From Paracoccus sp041927875 (GTDB lineage: Bacteria > Pseudomonadota > Alphaproteobacteria > Rhodobacterales > Rhodobacteraceae), in assembly GCF_041927875.1 (NCBI RefSeq), contig NZ_JBHFHN010000006.1: 64,000 bases of DNA; one strand, 5' to 3'. Of the stretch, positions 1 through 8,509 are shown piece by piece (within the stretch, counting starts at the first letter, position 1; the number at the start of each line of letters is the position of its first letter). The position numbers and the translations under genes were made by a program. A model generated the notes under the pieces. That model saw only the letters and a list, made by a program, of their open reading frames with translations, ran no database searches and was not told the DNA's origin.

Positions 1-90
1 GCTCGCCGGACCATACCACGATGACCGGCTGATGCCGATCAGGGTGCATTGCCGTGTCACCGGCAAAGAGGGGTGGCGGGGTTCGATCAT
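1..90 (-). CDS. IS3-family transposase OrfB, N-terminal fragment (runs off window)
   Basis: The first 30 codons read MIEPRHPSLPVTRQ followed by LIGISRSSWYG, a typical N-terminus of IS3-family OrfB (the DDE integrase subunit). The catalytic part lies outside the window. The frame is -1 relative to orfA and is open back to the slippery site at 132-138, so the product is normally made as an OrfAB fusion by frameshifting; independent initiation at the ATG at 90 is possible. The identification rests on the N-terminus only. Confidence 0.8.
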   Translation of the reverse strand, partial: MIEPRHPSLPVTRQCTLIGISRSSWYGPAS

Positions 91-110
91 TTCTCGCCTC
101 CGGGTCACGC

Positions 111-416
111 TCATCGACCGGAGGCCTTGGCTAAAAAATCCCGCTCCACCACCAACTGCCCGATCTTGGCGTGCAGTTTCTCGATCTCGCCTTCCTTCTC
201 GGTGACCTTCGCCTCGGCCTTGCCCGAGAAAATCGCGGCCATGCCCTCGAGCGCCTGACGCTTCCAGGAGTGGATCACCGTCTGATGCACGCCGTGCTTC
301 GCCACCAGCTCGGCGATCGTCGCCTCGCCACGAATGGCTTCAAGCGCCACCTTCGCCTTGAAGTCCGCGCTGTAGTTCTTCCGTTTGCCAGCCACGCTGT
401 TCGTCCTCGTCTTCAT
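111..416 (-). CDS. IS3-family transposase OrfA (helix-turn-helix)
   Basis: This is a small transposase subunit of about 101 aa that binds the IS ends. Its N-terminal half has the transposase-8-type helix-turn-helix (SADFKAKVALEAIRGEATIA, then ELVAKHGVHQTVIHSWKRQA), and the C-terminal half is a leucine-zipper-like helix (EGEIEKLHAKIGQLVVERDF) used for multimerisation. I chose the ATG at 416 (MKTRTNSV) because it matches the usual OrfA N-terminus; an in-frame TTG at 434 is less likely. The gene ends in a TGA shortly after the slippery heptamer, as expected for IS3 elements. Confidence 0.85.
   Translation of the reverse strand: MKTRTNSVAGKRKNYSADFKAKVALEAIRGEATIAELVAKHGVHQTVIHSWKRQALEGMAAIFSGKAEAKVTEKEGEIEKLHAKIGQLVVERDFLAKASGR
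132..138 (-). promoter_or_regulatory. programmed -1 frameshift heptamer of the IS3 element
   Basis: On the minus strand the heptamer T TTT TTA sits in the orfA frame as GAT TTT TTA, matching X XXY YYZ. Slipping back one base gives a frame that stays open through to the OrfB ATG at 90. This is the expected mechanism for OrfAB production in IS3 elements. Confidence 0.75.
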
Positions 417-436
417 GGGCGGCAAGCTTAGCAAAC

Positions 437-461
437 TGTCCGGTTTCTGGGGACCACCTCA
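437..461 (-). repeat. terminal inverted repeat (one end) of the IS3 element
   Basis: The minus strand reads TGAGGTGGTCCCCAGAAACC starting at 461, directly outside orfA. It has the TGA start and position expected for an IS3 terminus. The partner repeat is outside the window. Confidence 0.6.
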
Positions 462-559
462 GAACCATGCCGAGGGGGATAGACGGGCGTGATCAGCAGC
501 CCGAAACTGGCCGCAGCATGGCTGCATGTTCGGTTTTCAAGTAGTCGAAAGTTCTTGAT

Positions 560-1138
560 CTAACGATGTTCGTTATCATCAAGAGTTTCGATCGTTGGGC
601 CAAGCCCACCGGACAAATTGGCTTGCCGCATTTGCTGAAGTTTTCCACTCGCTATCTCAGCGTTTTTTACAGCACGCTCTTGGTCGGCCATTTCATCGAT
701 GACAACTTTTTGAAGTGAAACAATGTCCAAGTCTCGCCAAACTACATAGCCGAACCGAAGTACCGATAGAACGACAAGAAAGCCGGTGACGGCAGAGACC
801 AAACGGCCCCATTTTTCATCGAGACCTGCCAACCAGACTGAGGTGCTCCCGATAGAAACTGCCATGATGAGAAGAAGCATCAGCAACGCCAGCAGACCGG
901 CGTATTCGCGCGAAACATCAACAAGTTGACCGGTAAGAGCCTTTCTTTTCTCGATCGGAACTGTCTTCCAGTCTAACGTCGGCATCCCACGGGCGAGACG
1001 AACGAGCACTGCGGCGATGAAAATGGAAAGAGCACTGGTCATCTGTGAAAGGCTAAGCGGAAGCTGCGCAAAGGCAACCCACTGCCAGAAGCAGTAGGCC
1101 GCGATTGACGGTAGCACGATGTGCAGCAACCTCATCAT
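560..1138 (-). CDS. four-helix membrane protein, second gene of an unrecognised two-gene module
   Basis: I do not recognise this 192-aa protein. It has four strongly hydrophobic stretches, at about residues 4-26, 32-50, 79-106 and 113-134. They are followed by a charged, probably coiled-coil cytoplasmic tail (about 140-172) and a short polar C-terminus. It starts ATGATG one base after the TAA of the upstream 347-aa gene, so the two are almost certainly translated together. Base composition is clearly less GC-rich than the chromosomal genes to the right. A small four-helix protein coupled to a soluble partner is the layout of membrane-effector immunity modules such as Kiwa (kwaA/kwaB). Neither sequence similarity nor gene order establishes that identity. 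Confidence 0.6.
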   Translation of the reverse strand: MMRLLHIVLPSIAAYCFWQWVAFAQLPLSLSQMTSALSIFIAAVLVRLARGMPTLDWKTVPIEKRKALTGQLVDVSREYAGLLALLMLLLIMAVSIGSTSVWLAGLDEKWGRLVSAVTGFLVVLSVLRFGYVVWRDLDIVSLQKVVIDEMADQERAVKNAEIASGKLQQMRQANLSGGLGPTIETLDDNEHR

Positions 1139-1139
1139 C

Positions 1140-2183
1140 TTATGGGTCGATCTTCTTGTCTTCTACAAAGCGCTCGTAGACTTTCTGCAATTGGTCTGCC
1201 ACGTTGTCAAAATCAAGCAAGGTCCCGCCCTCTACTGGCAGAGCGAAGGGCATGTCTGTTCTGAGGATGACGTCCCCAGCCTTGATCTTGCCATCCTTGC
1301 CCTCGACCGTCACCTCCGCATCGGTCGTGTCTGCGATCTCATGCGCGATTTTTCGAATCCGTTCCCGTGATTGTTCAGTTCGGCTGCCAGACACGCGAAC
1401 TTCGCCGCTCGCAGACAAATACTCGTCCGGCCCAAGACTGTCGGCTAGGCTCTTGGCGCGCTGCTTCCCAAGAATGGCTTCGACCAGCGGCATGGCGAGT
1501 GCTGAGACTTGGTGCTCGCTCTTGACCCTCCTGCTTGTCGGACGCTTTTTTTCATCACCGTCCACCGAGACTGGCAAACCGCGAGGAGAGCTGCCAGAAA
1601 TGCGCAGATTCTTAATCTCTCCTATGCCCTTATCTCCAGTTTTTGACACGTCAACCTCAACGAGGAAAGACTCGACCGTGCGAACTACGCCACACTTCGC
1701 AGCAACTGCTTTGACGAGCCACTCCAGATAGGATTGCACGAAACGCGAGGAAAGTGCGTTCAGCTGAATGAAAAAAAGGTTGTTTCCTATGCTCAGCCAA
1801 TACGCGGTGCCGCGAATGAACTGACTGTCGGCTGGGGCATGGGCTTCCGACAGATCAAATACCGTTGCCACCGTCTTGTTTGACAATTTCAATTGCTTGG
1901 TAGAACGCCGAAGCATCGCTTGAAGATCGTTGGGGAGAACAAGGCAGATTTCGCCAAAAACCGCAGTTGTCAGATCGGCCACCCTGTTCATCAGAACCTG
2001 CTTTTGAACATCGCCATCCGTTACACTCATCACACGATCATCGGGGCGCAGCGCTAGTGCTTGACCGTTCGAGTCTTTCGCTTCCAAGGCTTCTCGGCAC
2101 AGCTGCTCAAACGTTGGTTCTCCAGCCTTGGCTTCGATGCGGCGATAATGAACTTTGTGGTAGCGGTAGTTTGGCTTCTTCAT
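1140..2183 (-). CDS. uncharacterised 347-aa soluble protein, first gene of a two-gene module
   Basis: I do not recognise the family. The protein has no signal peptide or membrane segment. It has a basic start (MKKPNYRYHKVHYRR), a mixed alpha/beta N-terminal half, a lysine/arginine-rich linker near the middle (DEKKRPTSRRVKSEHQ) that could separate two domains, and a second domain containing a possible nucleic-acid-binding strand pattern (EVTVEGKDGKIKAGDVILRT). The gene is immediately upstream of, and coupled to, the four-helix membrane protein at 560-1138. Its composition and its place between an IS element and an imu cassette point to horizontally acquired DNA. A sensor/effector pair is the natural guess, but that is inference only. 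Confidence 0.6.
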   Translation of the reverse strand: MKKPNYRYHKVHYRRIEAKAGEPTFEQLCREALEAKDSNGQALALRPDDRVMSVTDGDVQKQVLMNRVADLTTAVFGEICLVLPNDLQAMLRRSTKQLKLSNKTVATVFDLSEAHAPADSQFIRGTAYWLSIGNNLFFIQLNALSSRFVQSYLEWLVKAVAAKCGVVRTVESFLVEVDVSKTGDKGIGEIKNLRISGSSPRGLPVSVDGDEKKRPTSRRVKSEHQVSALAMPLVEAILGKQRAKSLADSLGPDEYLSASGEVRVSGSRTEQSRERIRKIAHEIADTTDAEVTVEGKDGKIKAGDVILRTDMPFALPVEGGTLLDFDNVADQLQKVYERFVEDKKIDP

Positions 2184-2994
2184 TGCTTGCTCATAGCCTC
2201 TTTGATCAACTGATGAACTCTTCGCCTAAGTGACAATGTTCGGCAGGTTACGCTCGAGCCGCAGAAAAAAACAGCATTTTATAGCTGTGAGAGATCTTCG
2301 ACTTCGCCCAGCGCTAGCGCAAGTCAGAAAGCCTTTCGCGAACATCAGCTTTCTGCTGGGAGCAAGACAATGGACGCTTGGTCGGCGAACTGCCACCGCC
2401 AGCCAGCTGGTCATATCCCGCCTAACCCATCATCAAACGTCGCCACCAAGCGTCAGGTTTGGAAGCCCTGTTTGGGCATCGAGAACAGGTTGCGCGAGCC
2501 CGTCGATCTGCTGCGCCTTCGCCGACGTCATTCCCGGCGTCAGCGGCAAGTCGCTCCCGTGGCTTCGCGGCGTAATCGTCGTGGGACAGCCTGTTGCCAT
2601 TGGTCTGACGCAGAGCCTACGTGTCTATGACTAGTTCTGCACCTATGCCTGACCAACACCCTCAAGCGCATGGCCACCAATGGCCAGGCGCTGAAATAGG
2701 CGCTCTCATGCTCTGGAACTACAGACCCACAACGGCCTCGGCTAGAGGCTTACGTTCCGGCCAAGGGAACGAGTTAGAGCGATGGCAAGTAACTGTAGTC
2801 GCTTTTTCAGACGCCCGCCGACCATCTGCATCCGGCCCATGTGCATCGCCGAGGTGAGGATGCCAAAATGAAGGAGCGGGGTATCTGGCGGTTCGGTGCC
2901 GCAATGCGCGAGCTGTCTTGAAAGGTGCGATGACGCCCATTCACAGCCTGAGGGAACCGGCAAGCCCGGATTCACCTCTGACGAAGCCCTGTCA
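2184..2994. other. 810-bp stretch without a convincing gene
   Basis: This lies between the two-gene module and dnaE2. Short open frames exist on both strands, including about 85 codons from 2370, but none has a ribosome-binding site, a recognisable domain or neighbours it would fit. Composition shifts from AT-richer on the left to GC-richer near dnaE2. It may hold decayed genes; I cannot name any. Confidence 0.5.
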
Positions 2995-5900
2995 TCAATG
3001 AAAATCCCGGCTGGGGAACAGCTGCTTGGCTTGATCGCGGGGGTGCATGGCGCGCGGGGTCGGGCGAGTGCGGGGGGCGCTGTCGGTTTTGGCGGTCGTC
3101 TCGCCGATGGCGCCGGGCATCGGGTGGCCAAGGTCAGACAGGCGGTGCGAGACATCCTCGATCTGCCGAGCGATCAGATGCACGACGATACCTTCGCGTT
3201 GCAGCGGGCCGGTGACGCGCAGCAATCGCCCGCCCATGACCGCGCGTCGGTGGGCCTCGAACACCTTGCGCCAGACAACCACGTTCGAGACGCCGGTCTC
3301 GTCCTCCAGCGTCAGGAACACCACACCCGAGGCGGTGCCGGGGCGCTGGCGGGTGATGACAAGGCCGCAGACGGTGGTGCGCTGCAAGGGCGCACTGATC
3401 AGCGCATCGTGACGGGTCAGGCCGGGTAGGGATGGGCGTAGCAGCTCCATCGGGTGGGCGCGCAAGCTCAGGCGGGTTGCGACGTAGTCCTCGACCACCT
3501 CCTCGCCCATCTGCATTTGCGGAAGCTGGACTGTCGGCTCATGGATTGCCTCGCCATCGATGGGGTCGCTGAACAGGGGCAGTTGCGACGGCGCCCGGAT
3601 CGCGCGCACCTGCCACAGCGCATCGCGCCGAGTCAGGCCCATGCCGGTGAAAGCATCGGCCTCTGCCAGCCGTTCCAACGCGGCGGGGGCAACGCCCGCA
3701 CGTAGCCAGACCGTTTGCGGATCACGATAGCCATTGCAGCGTGCGGCGGCGATCCAGTCCGCGTCGCCCTGCTGGAAGCCCTTGATCTGCCGAAACCCCA
3801 GCCTCAGCGCCAGGGCGCCATCCGCGCGGCGTTCCAGCCGGTTGTCCCAGGCGCTGTGGTTGACACAGACGGGGCGGACCTCGATCCCGTGATCGCGCGC
3901 ATCGCGGACGATCTGCGCCGGGGCGTAAAATCCCATCGGCTGGCTGTTCAGCAAAGCGCAGGCAAATACCGCCGGGTGGTGGCGTTTCAGCCATGCTGAC
4001 ACATATACCAACAACGCAAAGGCCGCCGCGTGGCTTTCGGGAAAGCCGTAATCGGCAAAGCCTTCGATCTGCGAAAAGCAGCGGGCCGAAACCTCGGCGC
4101 TGTAGCCATTGGCCATCATCCCGGCGATGAACTTGTCGCGATGCTCGCCGATGGTGCCCATGCGGCGAAAGCTGGCCAGCGAGCGGCGCAGCTTGTCGGC
4201 TTCCTCGGCTGTATAGCCCGCGCCGACTTCGGCAATTTGCAGAGCCTGTTCCTGAAACAGCGGGATACCCAGGGTACGGCGCGTGACCTGTTCCAGCGCG
4301 GGACCAAAGGGTTCGGTGGCCTCCAGCCCCTGACGACGGCGGATATAGGGTTGCACCATGCCGCCCTGAATGGGGCCGGGGCGGACGATGGCGACCTCGA
4401 TCACCAGGTCGTAGAACTCACGTGGCTTCATCCGGGGCAGAAAGTTCATCTGTGCGCGGCTTTCGACCTGAAACACGCCTACCGCATCGGCCACGCACAG
4501 CATGTCATAGACGCGCGAATCTTCCTGCGGGACGCTGGCAAGCGTCAGCGTCAGGCGTTCATGGCTTTCCAGCAGGTCGAGGGCCTTGCGCACACAGGTC
4601 AGCATCCCCAGCCCCAGGATATCGACCTTGAGAATCTTCAGCGTGTCGATGTCGTCCTTGTCCCATTCGATGATGGTGCGATCCTCCATCGCGGCATTTT
4701 CGATGGGGGCCAGTTCGTCCAGCCGCCCCTTGGTGATGACGAAGCCGCCGACATGCTGCGACAGGTGGCGCGGAAAGCCGGTGATCTCGCCGATCAGCCG
4801 CAGGGTCTGCGACAGGCGCCGGTCGCGCGGGTCCAGTCCCAGCGCCCGCACCCGGTCGAGGTCGGGGCCATCGCTGGAATAGCCCCAGATCTGGCCCGAC
4901 AGCGCCGCCGTGGCATCCTGCGACAGGCCCATGGCCTTGCCGACCTCGCGGATTGCAGCGCGGGATCGGAAATGGATGACGGTTGCGCACAACCCCGCAC
5001 GTTCCCGCCCGTATTTCCGGTATATCCACTGGATGACCTCCTCGCGCCGCTCATGTTCGAAATCGACATCGATATCGGGTGGCTCGCCGCGGTGGCGCGA
5101 GATGAAGCGTTCGAACACCATGCCGATCAGTTCGGGCTGCACATCGGTGATGCCCAGCAGATAACAGATGATGGAGTTCGCCGCCGACCCGCGCCCCTGA
5201 CACAGGATTCCCTGTGACCGCGCATATTGAACAATGTCATGGACGGTCAGGAAATAGGCCGGGAAGTTGAGTTCCTCGACCACGGCCAATTCCTTGGCCA
5301 GCAGACGCTGCGCTTTTTCCGTCACACCTTTCGGATAGCGCCGCGCCAACCCCTCATGCGCCAGCCGTGTCAGCCGGGCCATGGGGGATTCGCCATCGGT
5401 GATTTCATCAGGGTAATCATAGCTGAGCTGGCCCAGATCAAAGCTGCATCGGGTCGCGATCTCGACCGTACGGCGCAGCGCGGCCGGATGATCGTTGAAC
5501 AGCCGCGCCATGTCGCCTGCGCCTTTCAGGCGACGTTCCGCATTGGGTAGGGCGCGGGTGCCGATCGCGTCGATGGTGATGCCCTCGCGGATACAGGTCA
5601 GTACATCGGCCAGTTGTCGCCGCGCCGCGCGGTGCATGAGCACATCACCAACCGCCACCATCGGTGCAGCGGTTCGTTGTGCCAAGACCGCGCAGCGGTT
5701 CAGCCAGTCGCGATCCTGCCCGTCATACCGGGGCGCGGCGCCGGTAAAGACATGATTGGGATAGCGGCGCCGCATCTGCGTGATGGGATCCTCGGCCCGG
5801 TCGGGGTCAGCCGTCAGGGCGATCAGGATCATGCCCTCGCATCCCGCCAGCAGATCGGCCAGATCCAGATGACATTCGCCCTTGCCTGCCCGCCTTTTGC

Positions 5901-6297
5901 CCAGCGTCAACAGCCGGGTTAGCCGCTGCCAGGCTGGCCTGTCGGTGGGCAGGGCGACCCATTCAACGCGACTGTCGCGCAGCACCAGACGGCAGCCAAC
6001 GATCAGCTTGGGCAGGTGCGCCACAGAGGGTCGGGGAATGTCTTCGGGTGAGCCGATTTCCTGCCGCGTGCAGCTGTCAGTCCGATGCTGTGATCGAATC
6101 TGAACGCTCTCGGCGGCCTCCTCATGCAGGATCTGCAAGGCGCGATAGGCGCGCACCACCCCGGCCAGGGAGTTGCGGTCAGTGATGGCGATAGCCCTTA
6201 GCCCAAGTTCCGCAGCGCGGGTGACAAGCTCCTCGGGATGCGAGGCCCCGGTGAGAAAGGTGAAGTTGGAGGTGACGCAGAGTTCAGCATAATCCAC
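2995..6297 (-). CDS. dnaE2: error-prone DNA polymerase DnaE2 (ImuC)
   Basis: This is a C-family polymerase alpha subunit used for SOS-induced translesion synthesis with ImuA and ImuB. It begins with a PHP domain (YAELCVTSNFTFLTGASH; AITDRNSLAG), continues with the polymerase core containing the DIDVDFEHERREE motif with catalytic aspartates, and ends in an OB-fold region (TVCGLVITRQRPGTASG). Length (about 1100 aa) fits DnaE2. The start is uncertain. An ATG at 6381 overlaps the imuB stop as ATGA, but the 28 residues it adds are a translation of a dispersed intergenic repeat. The GTG at 6297, preceded by AGAGGGG, begins at the conserved PHP domain and is preferred. It is the third gene of the imuA-imuB-dnaE2 cassette. 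Confidence 0.93.
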   Translation of the reverse strand: MDYAELCVTSNFTFLTGASHPEELVTRAAELGLRAIAITDRNSLAGVVRAYRALQILHEEAAESVQIRSQHRTDSCTRQEIGSPEDIPRPSVAHLPKLIVGCRLVLRDSRVEWVALPTDRPAWQRLTRLLTLGKRRAGKGECHLDLADLLAGCEGMILIALTADPDRAEDPITQMRRRYPNHVFTGAAPRYDGQDRDWLNRCAVLAQRTAAPMVAVGDVLMHRAARRQLADVLTCIREGITIDAIGTRALPNAERRLKGAGDMARLFNDHPAALRRTVEIATRCSFDLGQLSYDYPDEITDGESPMARLTRLAHEGLARRYPKGVTEKAQRLLAKELAVVEELNFPAYFLTVHDIVQYARSQGILCQGRGSAANSIICYLLGITDVQPELIGMVFERFISRHRGEPPDIDVDFEHERREEVIQWIYRKYGRERAGLCATVIHFRSRAAIREVGKAMGLSQDATAALSGQIWGYSSDGPDLDRVRALGLDPRDRRLSQTLRLIGEITGFPRHLSQHVGGFVITKGRLDELAPIENAAMEDRTIIEWDKDDIDTLKILKVDILGLGMLTCVRKALDLLESHERLTLTLASVPQEDSRVYDMLCVADAVGVFQVESRAQMNFLPRMKPREFYDLVIEVAIVRPGPIQGGMVQPYIRRRQGLEATEPFGPALEQVTRRTLGIPLFQEQALQIAEVGAGYTAEEADKLRRSLASFRRMGTIGEHRDKFIAGMMANGYSAEVSARCFSQIEGFADYGFPESHAAAFALLVYVSAWLKRHHPAVFACALLNSQPMGFYAPAQIVRDARDHGIEVRPVCVNHSAWDNRLERRADGALALRLGFRQIKGFQQGDADWIAAARCNGYRDPQTVWLRAGVAPAALERLAEADAFTGMGLTRRDALWQVRAIRAPSQLPLFSDPIDGEAIHEPTVQLPQMQMGEEVVEDYVATRLSLRAHPMELLRPSLPGLTRHDALISAPLQRTTVCGLVITRQRPGTASGVVFLTLEDETGVSNVVVWRKVFEAHRRAVMGGRLLRVTGPLQREGIVVHLIARQIEDVSHRLSDLGHPMPGAIGETTAKTDSAPRTRPTPRAMHPRDQAKQLFPSRDFH

Positions 6298-6300
6298 GCC

Positions 6301-6362
6301 CCTCTTGTCTTCCTGGCCCAAATATCCCGGGGGGGCCGCGCACCGCGCGTCGGAGGCAGCGC
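6301..6362 (-). repeat. dispersed intergenic motif between imuB and dnaE2
   Basis: Reading the minus strand, GGGGGCGCTGCC and a GC-rich inverted block are followed by CCCGGGATATTTGGGCCAGG and then AAGACAAGAGGGG just before the dnaE2 GTG. The same architecture is found upstream of priA (59566-59636) and, less completely, at 34155-34178, 40750-40776 and 58743-58774. Confidence 0.55.
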
Positions 6363-6377
6363 CCCCATTGCGCCGCG

Positions 6378-7856
6378 TCATGGGAACTCTCCCTGCACGA
6401 ACCAGCCGGGGCTTTGTGGGGTGTAGAACATCCACAGCCGCCGCCCCTGCCGCGTTTCGACCCGCCAGTAATCGCGCATCCCACTGCGCCAGTTCGCATC
6501 ATCCAGCCACCATTCAGGGGTGATCCGTTCCGGCCCGGTCGCACGCCCCGTGGTCAGCGCCATGCGCCGCCAGTGGAAATATGCAGGTGGGCGGTTGCCC
6601 GTTGCGGCCACCGGTTCAGGGGGGAACAGGATGACAGGACGCGGGTTCGCGCTGACCCAGCCGCTTTGTGGCCGGGAATAGGCAGCCGGGGCGATGATGA
6701 AGCTCCGCTCTGGGATATGGCTGTCGGCGGGCAGGAAGCGCTGGACGTTTTCCAGACCAATGCGGGTGCCGATCCGGCTGATGAGATCATCCAGCCGCGC
6801 CGCATCATGCGTCTGAACATGGCTGATCTGTTCGGGCAAAAGGGGTTCGACCTGCACGGCCTCCAGCCGCAACTGGTCGATGCCGAAGCCTGCGTCCACC
6901 TCGGCCACGCCACGCTGGAACAGGGGCAGGATGCGGGCAGGATCGCGCAAAGGCCGGGCCAGGCGCAGTTCCACATCCTGCGCGTGACTGTCCACGCGGC
7001 GCAGGGTCAGGCACAGCACGCGCGCGCCCTGCTGCTGCGCCGCCAGCTTGCCGCACAGCCGCACCAGCAGCCGTTCGGTCGCCGCCATCACATCGGATTC
7101 CAGCCCGATAGGTTCGGGCAGACTAATCCGCACACCGTAATGCGGCGGATCAGGTGGGGGTGAGATGGCTTCCCTTTGATCGCCAAGCGCCTGATCCAGC
7201 CGCATCAGCAGCCCCGGCCCAAAGCGCCGGGCCAAGGGGGCGCGGGCATTCGCCGCAAGCCCGCCTATTGTGCGCAGGCCCAAGCGTTGCAGGGCCACCA
7301 CCGTCTGCGGATCCAGCCGCAGCGCCGCGACCGGCAGCGGGTCAAGCGCCGCCATCGTCTTGCCAGGTGCCGCCACGCCCTGCCCGAAGTGCGCCAACGC
7401 CCAGGCTGCGCCCGGCGTGTCGGCCAGCCCGATCTGCACGTTCATGCGCGCACGCATCAGCCCCCCACGCAGATCGGCCAGCATCCCGGCCTCATCACCC
7501 CACAGATGGGCGGCGCCGGTGATGTCCAGCGCCAACCCGTCCGCACCATCCAGCCCGACCCAGGGGCAATAGCGCGTCGCCCAGCGGCGTAGCCCGTTGA
7601 GGAACCGCCCGTCCCCGATGGGGTCGGCGGGCCGACTGACAAGATCGGGGAAAAAGCTGCGCGCATCGGCAAAGGACATGCCGCGATAAAGGCCCTCAGC
7701 TTCGGCGGCGGCGTTCAGGCAATGGATGCGATTGGCGTTGTTTTCCCTGAGGGTCAGCACAAACGGCCCGTCGACCGGGCGCAGGCGCAGGGCCCGGTCA
7801 CTCGCGAGCCGGGGAAACCACAGCGATACGACGCGCCTTTGCATCCCATCGAACAT
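6378..7856 (-). CDS. imuB: ImuB, Y-family polymerase-like mutasome hub
   Basis: ImuB is a catalytically inactive Y-family polymerase homologue that links DnaE2, ImuA and the beta clamp during damage-induced mutagenesis. The N-terminus (RRVVSLWFPRLASDRALR) and a finger/palm-like region (GLYRGMSFADARSFFPDLVS; LDGADGLALDITGAAHLWG) are typical, followed by a little-finger-like part and an ImuB C-terminal region. Length is about 492 aa from the ATG at 7856 (MFDGMQRRVV), which has GGAAG upstream; the open frame runs further, but that extension lies inside imuA. The gene overlaps the imuA 3' end by about 59 bp, and a LexA-box match lies directly upstream of this start. Confidence 0.9.
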   Translation of the reverse strand: MFDGMQRRVVSLWFPRLASDRALRLRPVDGPFVLTLRENNANRIHCLNAAAEAEGLYRGMSFADARSFFPDLVSRPADPIGDGRFLNGLRRWATRYCPWVGLDGADGLALDITGAAHLWGDEAGMLADLRGGLMRARMNVQIGLADTPGAAWALAHFGQGVAAPGKTMAALDPLPVAALRLDPQTVVALQRLGLRTIGGLAANARAPLARRFGPGLLMRLDQALGDQREAISPPPDPPHYGVRISLPEPIGLESDVMAATERLLVRLCGKLAAQQQGARVLCLTLRRVDSHAQDVELRLARPLRDPARILPLFQRGVAEVDAGFGIDQLRLEAVQVEPLLPEQISHVQTHDAARLDDLISRIGTRIGLENVQRFLPADSHIPERSFIIAPAAYSRPQSGWVSANPRPVILFPPEPVAATGNRPPAYFHWRRMALTTGRATGPERITPEWWLDDANWRSGMRDYWRVETRQGRRLWMFYTPQSPGWFVQGEFP

Positions 7857-8388
7857 GCCAGCTTCCGGTTGTTCCTGATTTGTTCTTGATAAGCGTCCAG
7901 CATTGCAGAGTCGAGTCGTCCGCATCAAAGACCGGCGCACAATGCCACCGCGTCTCGGCTGCGTTGCTGCCCACGCCCTCGGGGATCAGGCACAGCCCGG
8001 TCGTGCCGCCAGACTGCGCCGCAAGCTGCAAGCGACGCCCGGCGGTCAGGCTGAGCGGCGCGGTAATGTCCATCACGACCAGACCAAGGCAACCGTCCCG
8101 CAGCGCCTCTTCAGCCACGGCCAGCGTATCGGTCTGATCCCGGGTCCGCGCCATCAGCAGGCGCGATGGGTCGAAGCCGTCAAAACCCAGCGGATTGAGC
8201 TGTTCCGGCAGCCACGACTGACGCACCCACAACAGATCGCCGTTCACCTGCGCGCCCGCCCGCAAGGCAAACATGCCGGCCCCCGGCCCACCAGCTTCAT
8301 GAACGCGCCCAGGGCGCAAGGGATATGCGGTGAACATGTTTTCCATCATATCATCCGGGTCGTTTGCGATTTTCAAAAGAAGCATCAA
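7798..8388 (-). CDS. imuA: ImuA, SulA/RecA-like mutasome protein
   Basis: ImuA is the first protein of the imuA-imuB-dnaE2 cassette; it interacts with RecA and ImuB during SOS mutagenesis. Recognisable family segments are RPGRVHEAGGPGAGMFAL near the N-terminus, a WVRQSWLPEQLNPLGF strand, DPSRLLMARTRDQTDTL, and the LTAGRRLQLAAQSGGTTGL segment late in the fold. It has no Walker A motif. At 196 aa it is somewhat shorter than many family members. The start is uncertain: ATGs also occur at 8349, 8346 and 8337. The 3' end overlaps imuB and contains the LexA-box match. Confidence 0.85.
   Translation of the reverse strand: MMLLLKIANDPDDMMENMFTAYPLRPGRVHEAGGPGAGMFALRAGAQVNGDLLWVRQSWLPEQLNPLGFDGFDPSRLLMARTRDQTDTLAVAEEALRDGCLGLVVMDITAPLSLTAGRRLQLAAQSGGTTGLCLIPEGVGSNAAETRWHCAPVFDADDSTLQCWTLIKNKSGTTGSWHVRWDAKARRIAVVSPARE
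7871..7885. promoter_or_regulatory. LexA (SOS) box match at the imuB start
   Basis: The sequence GTTC-CTGATTT-GTTC is an exact match to the alphaproteobacterial LexA operator GTTC-N7-GTTC. It lies 15 bp upstream of the imuB ATG and inside the 3' end of imuA. About two such matches would be expected by chance in 64 kb over both strands, so its position next to a known SOS gene is the main support. I found no equivalent pair in the 130 bp upstream of imuA. Confidence 0.5.
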
Positions 8389-8509
8389 GGCGATCGGGCC
8401 CCGGGGCTGTTGTCTGAACCAGGCTAGAGGTCAAGTCGATAATGTCACGCCACCTGGTGTCCATCTCGCCCTTCGTGAAGCCGATCAGACGGCGCTTTTG
8501 CTAGTATAG

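Larger units (their letters stand above)
1..461 (-). mobile_element. IS3-family insertion sequence, one end (partial)
   Basis: This is the orfA-side end of an IS3-family element that runs off the left edge. It holds orfA, the first 30 codons of orfB in the -1 frame, a slippery heptamer between them, and a terminal sequence that on the minus strand begins TGAGGTGGTCCCC just outside orfA. Only one end is visible, so neither the full inverted repeat nor the target duplication can be checked. Confidence 0.85.

Noticed and set aside
2370..2630. Plus-strand open frame of about 86 codons in the 2.2-3.0 kb gap
   Set aside because: No ribosome-binding site, no recognisable domain, and overlapping open frames in other phases; treated as non-coding or decayed DNA.
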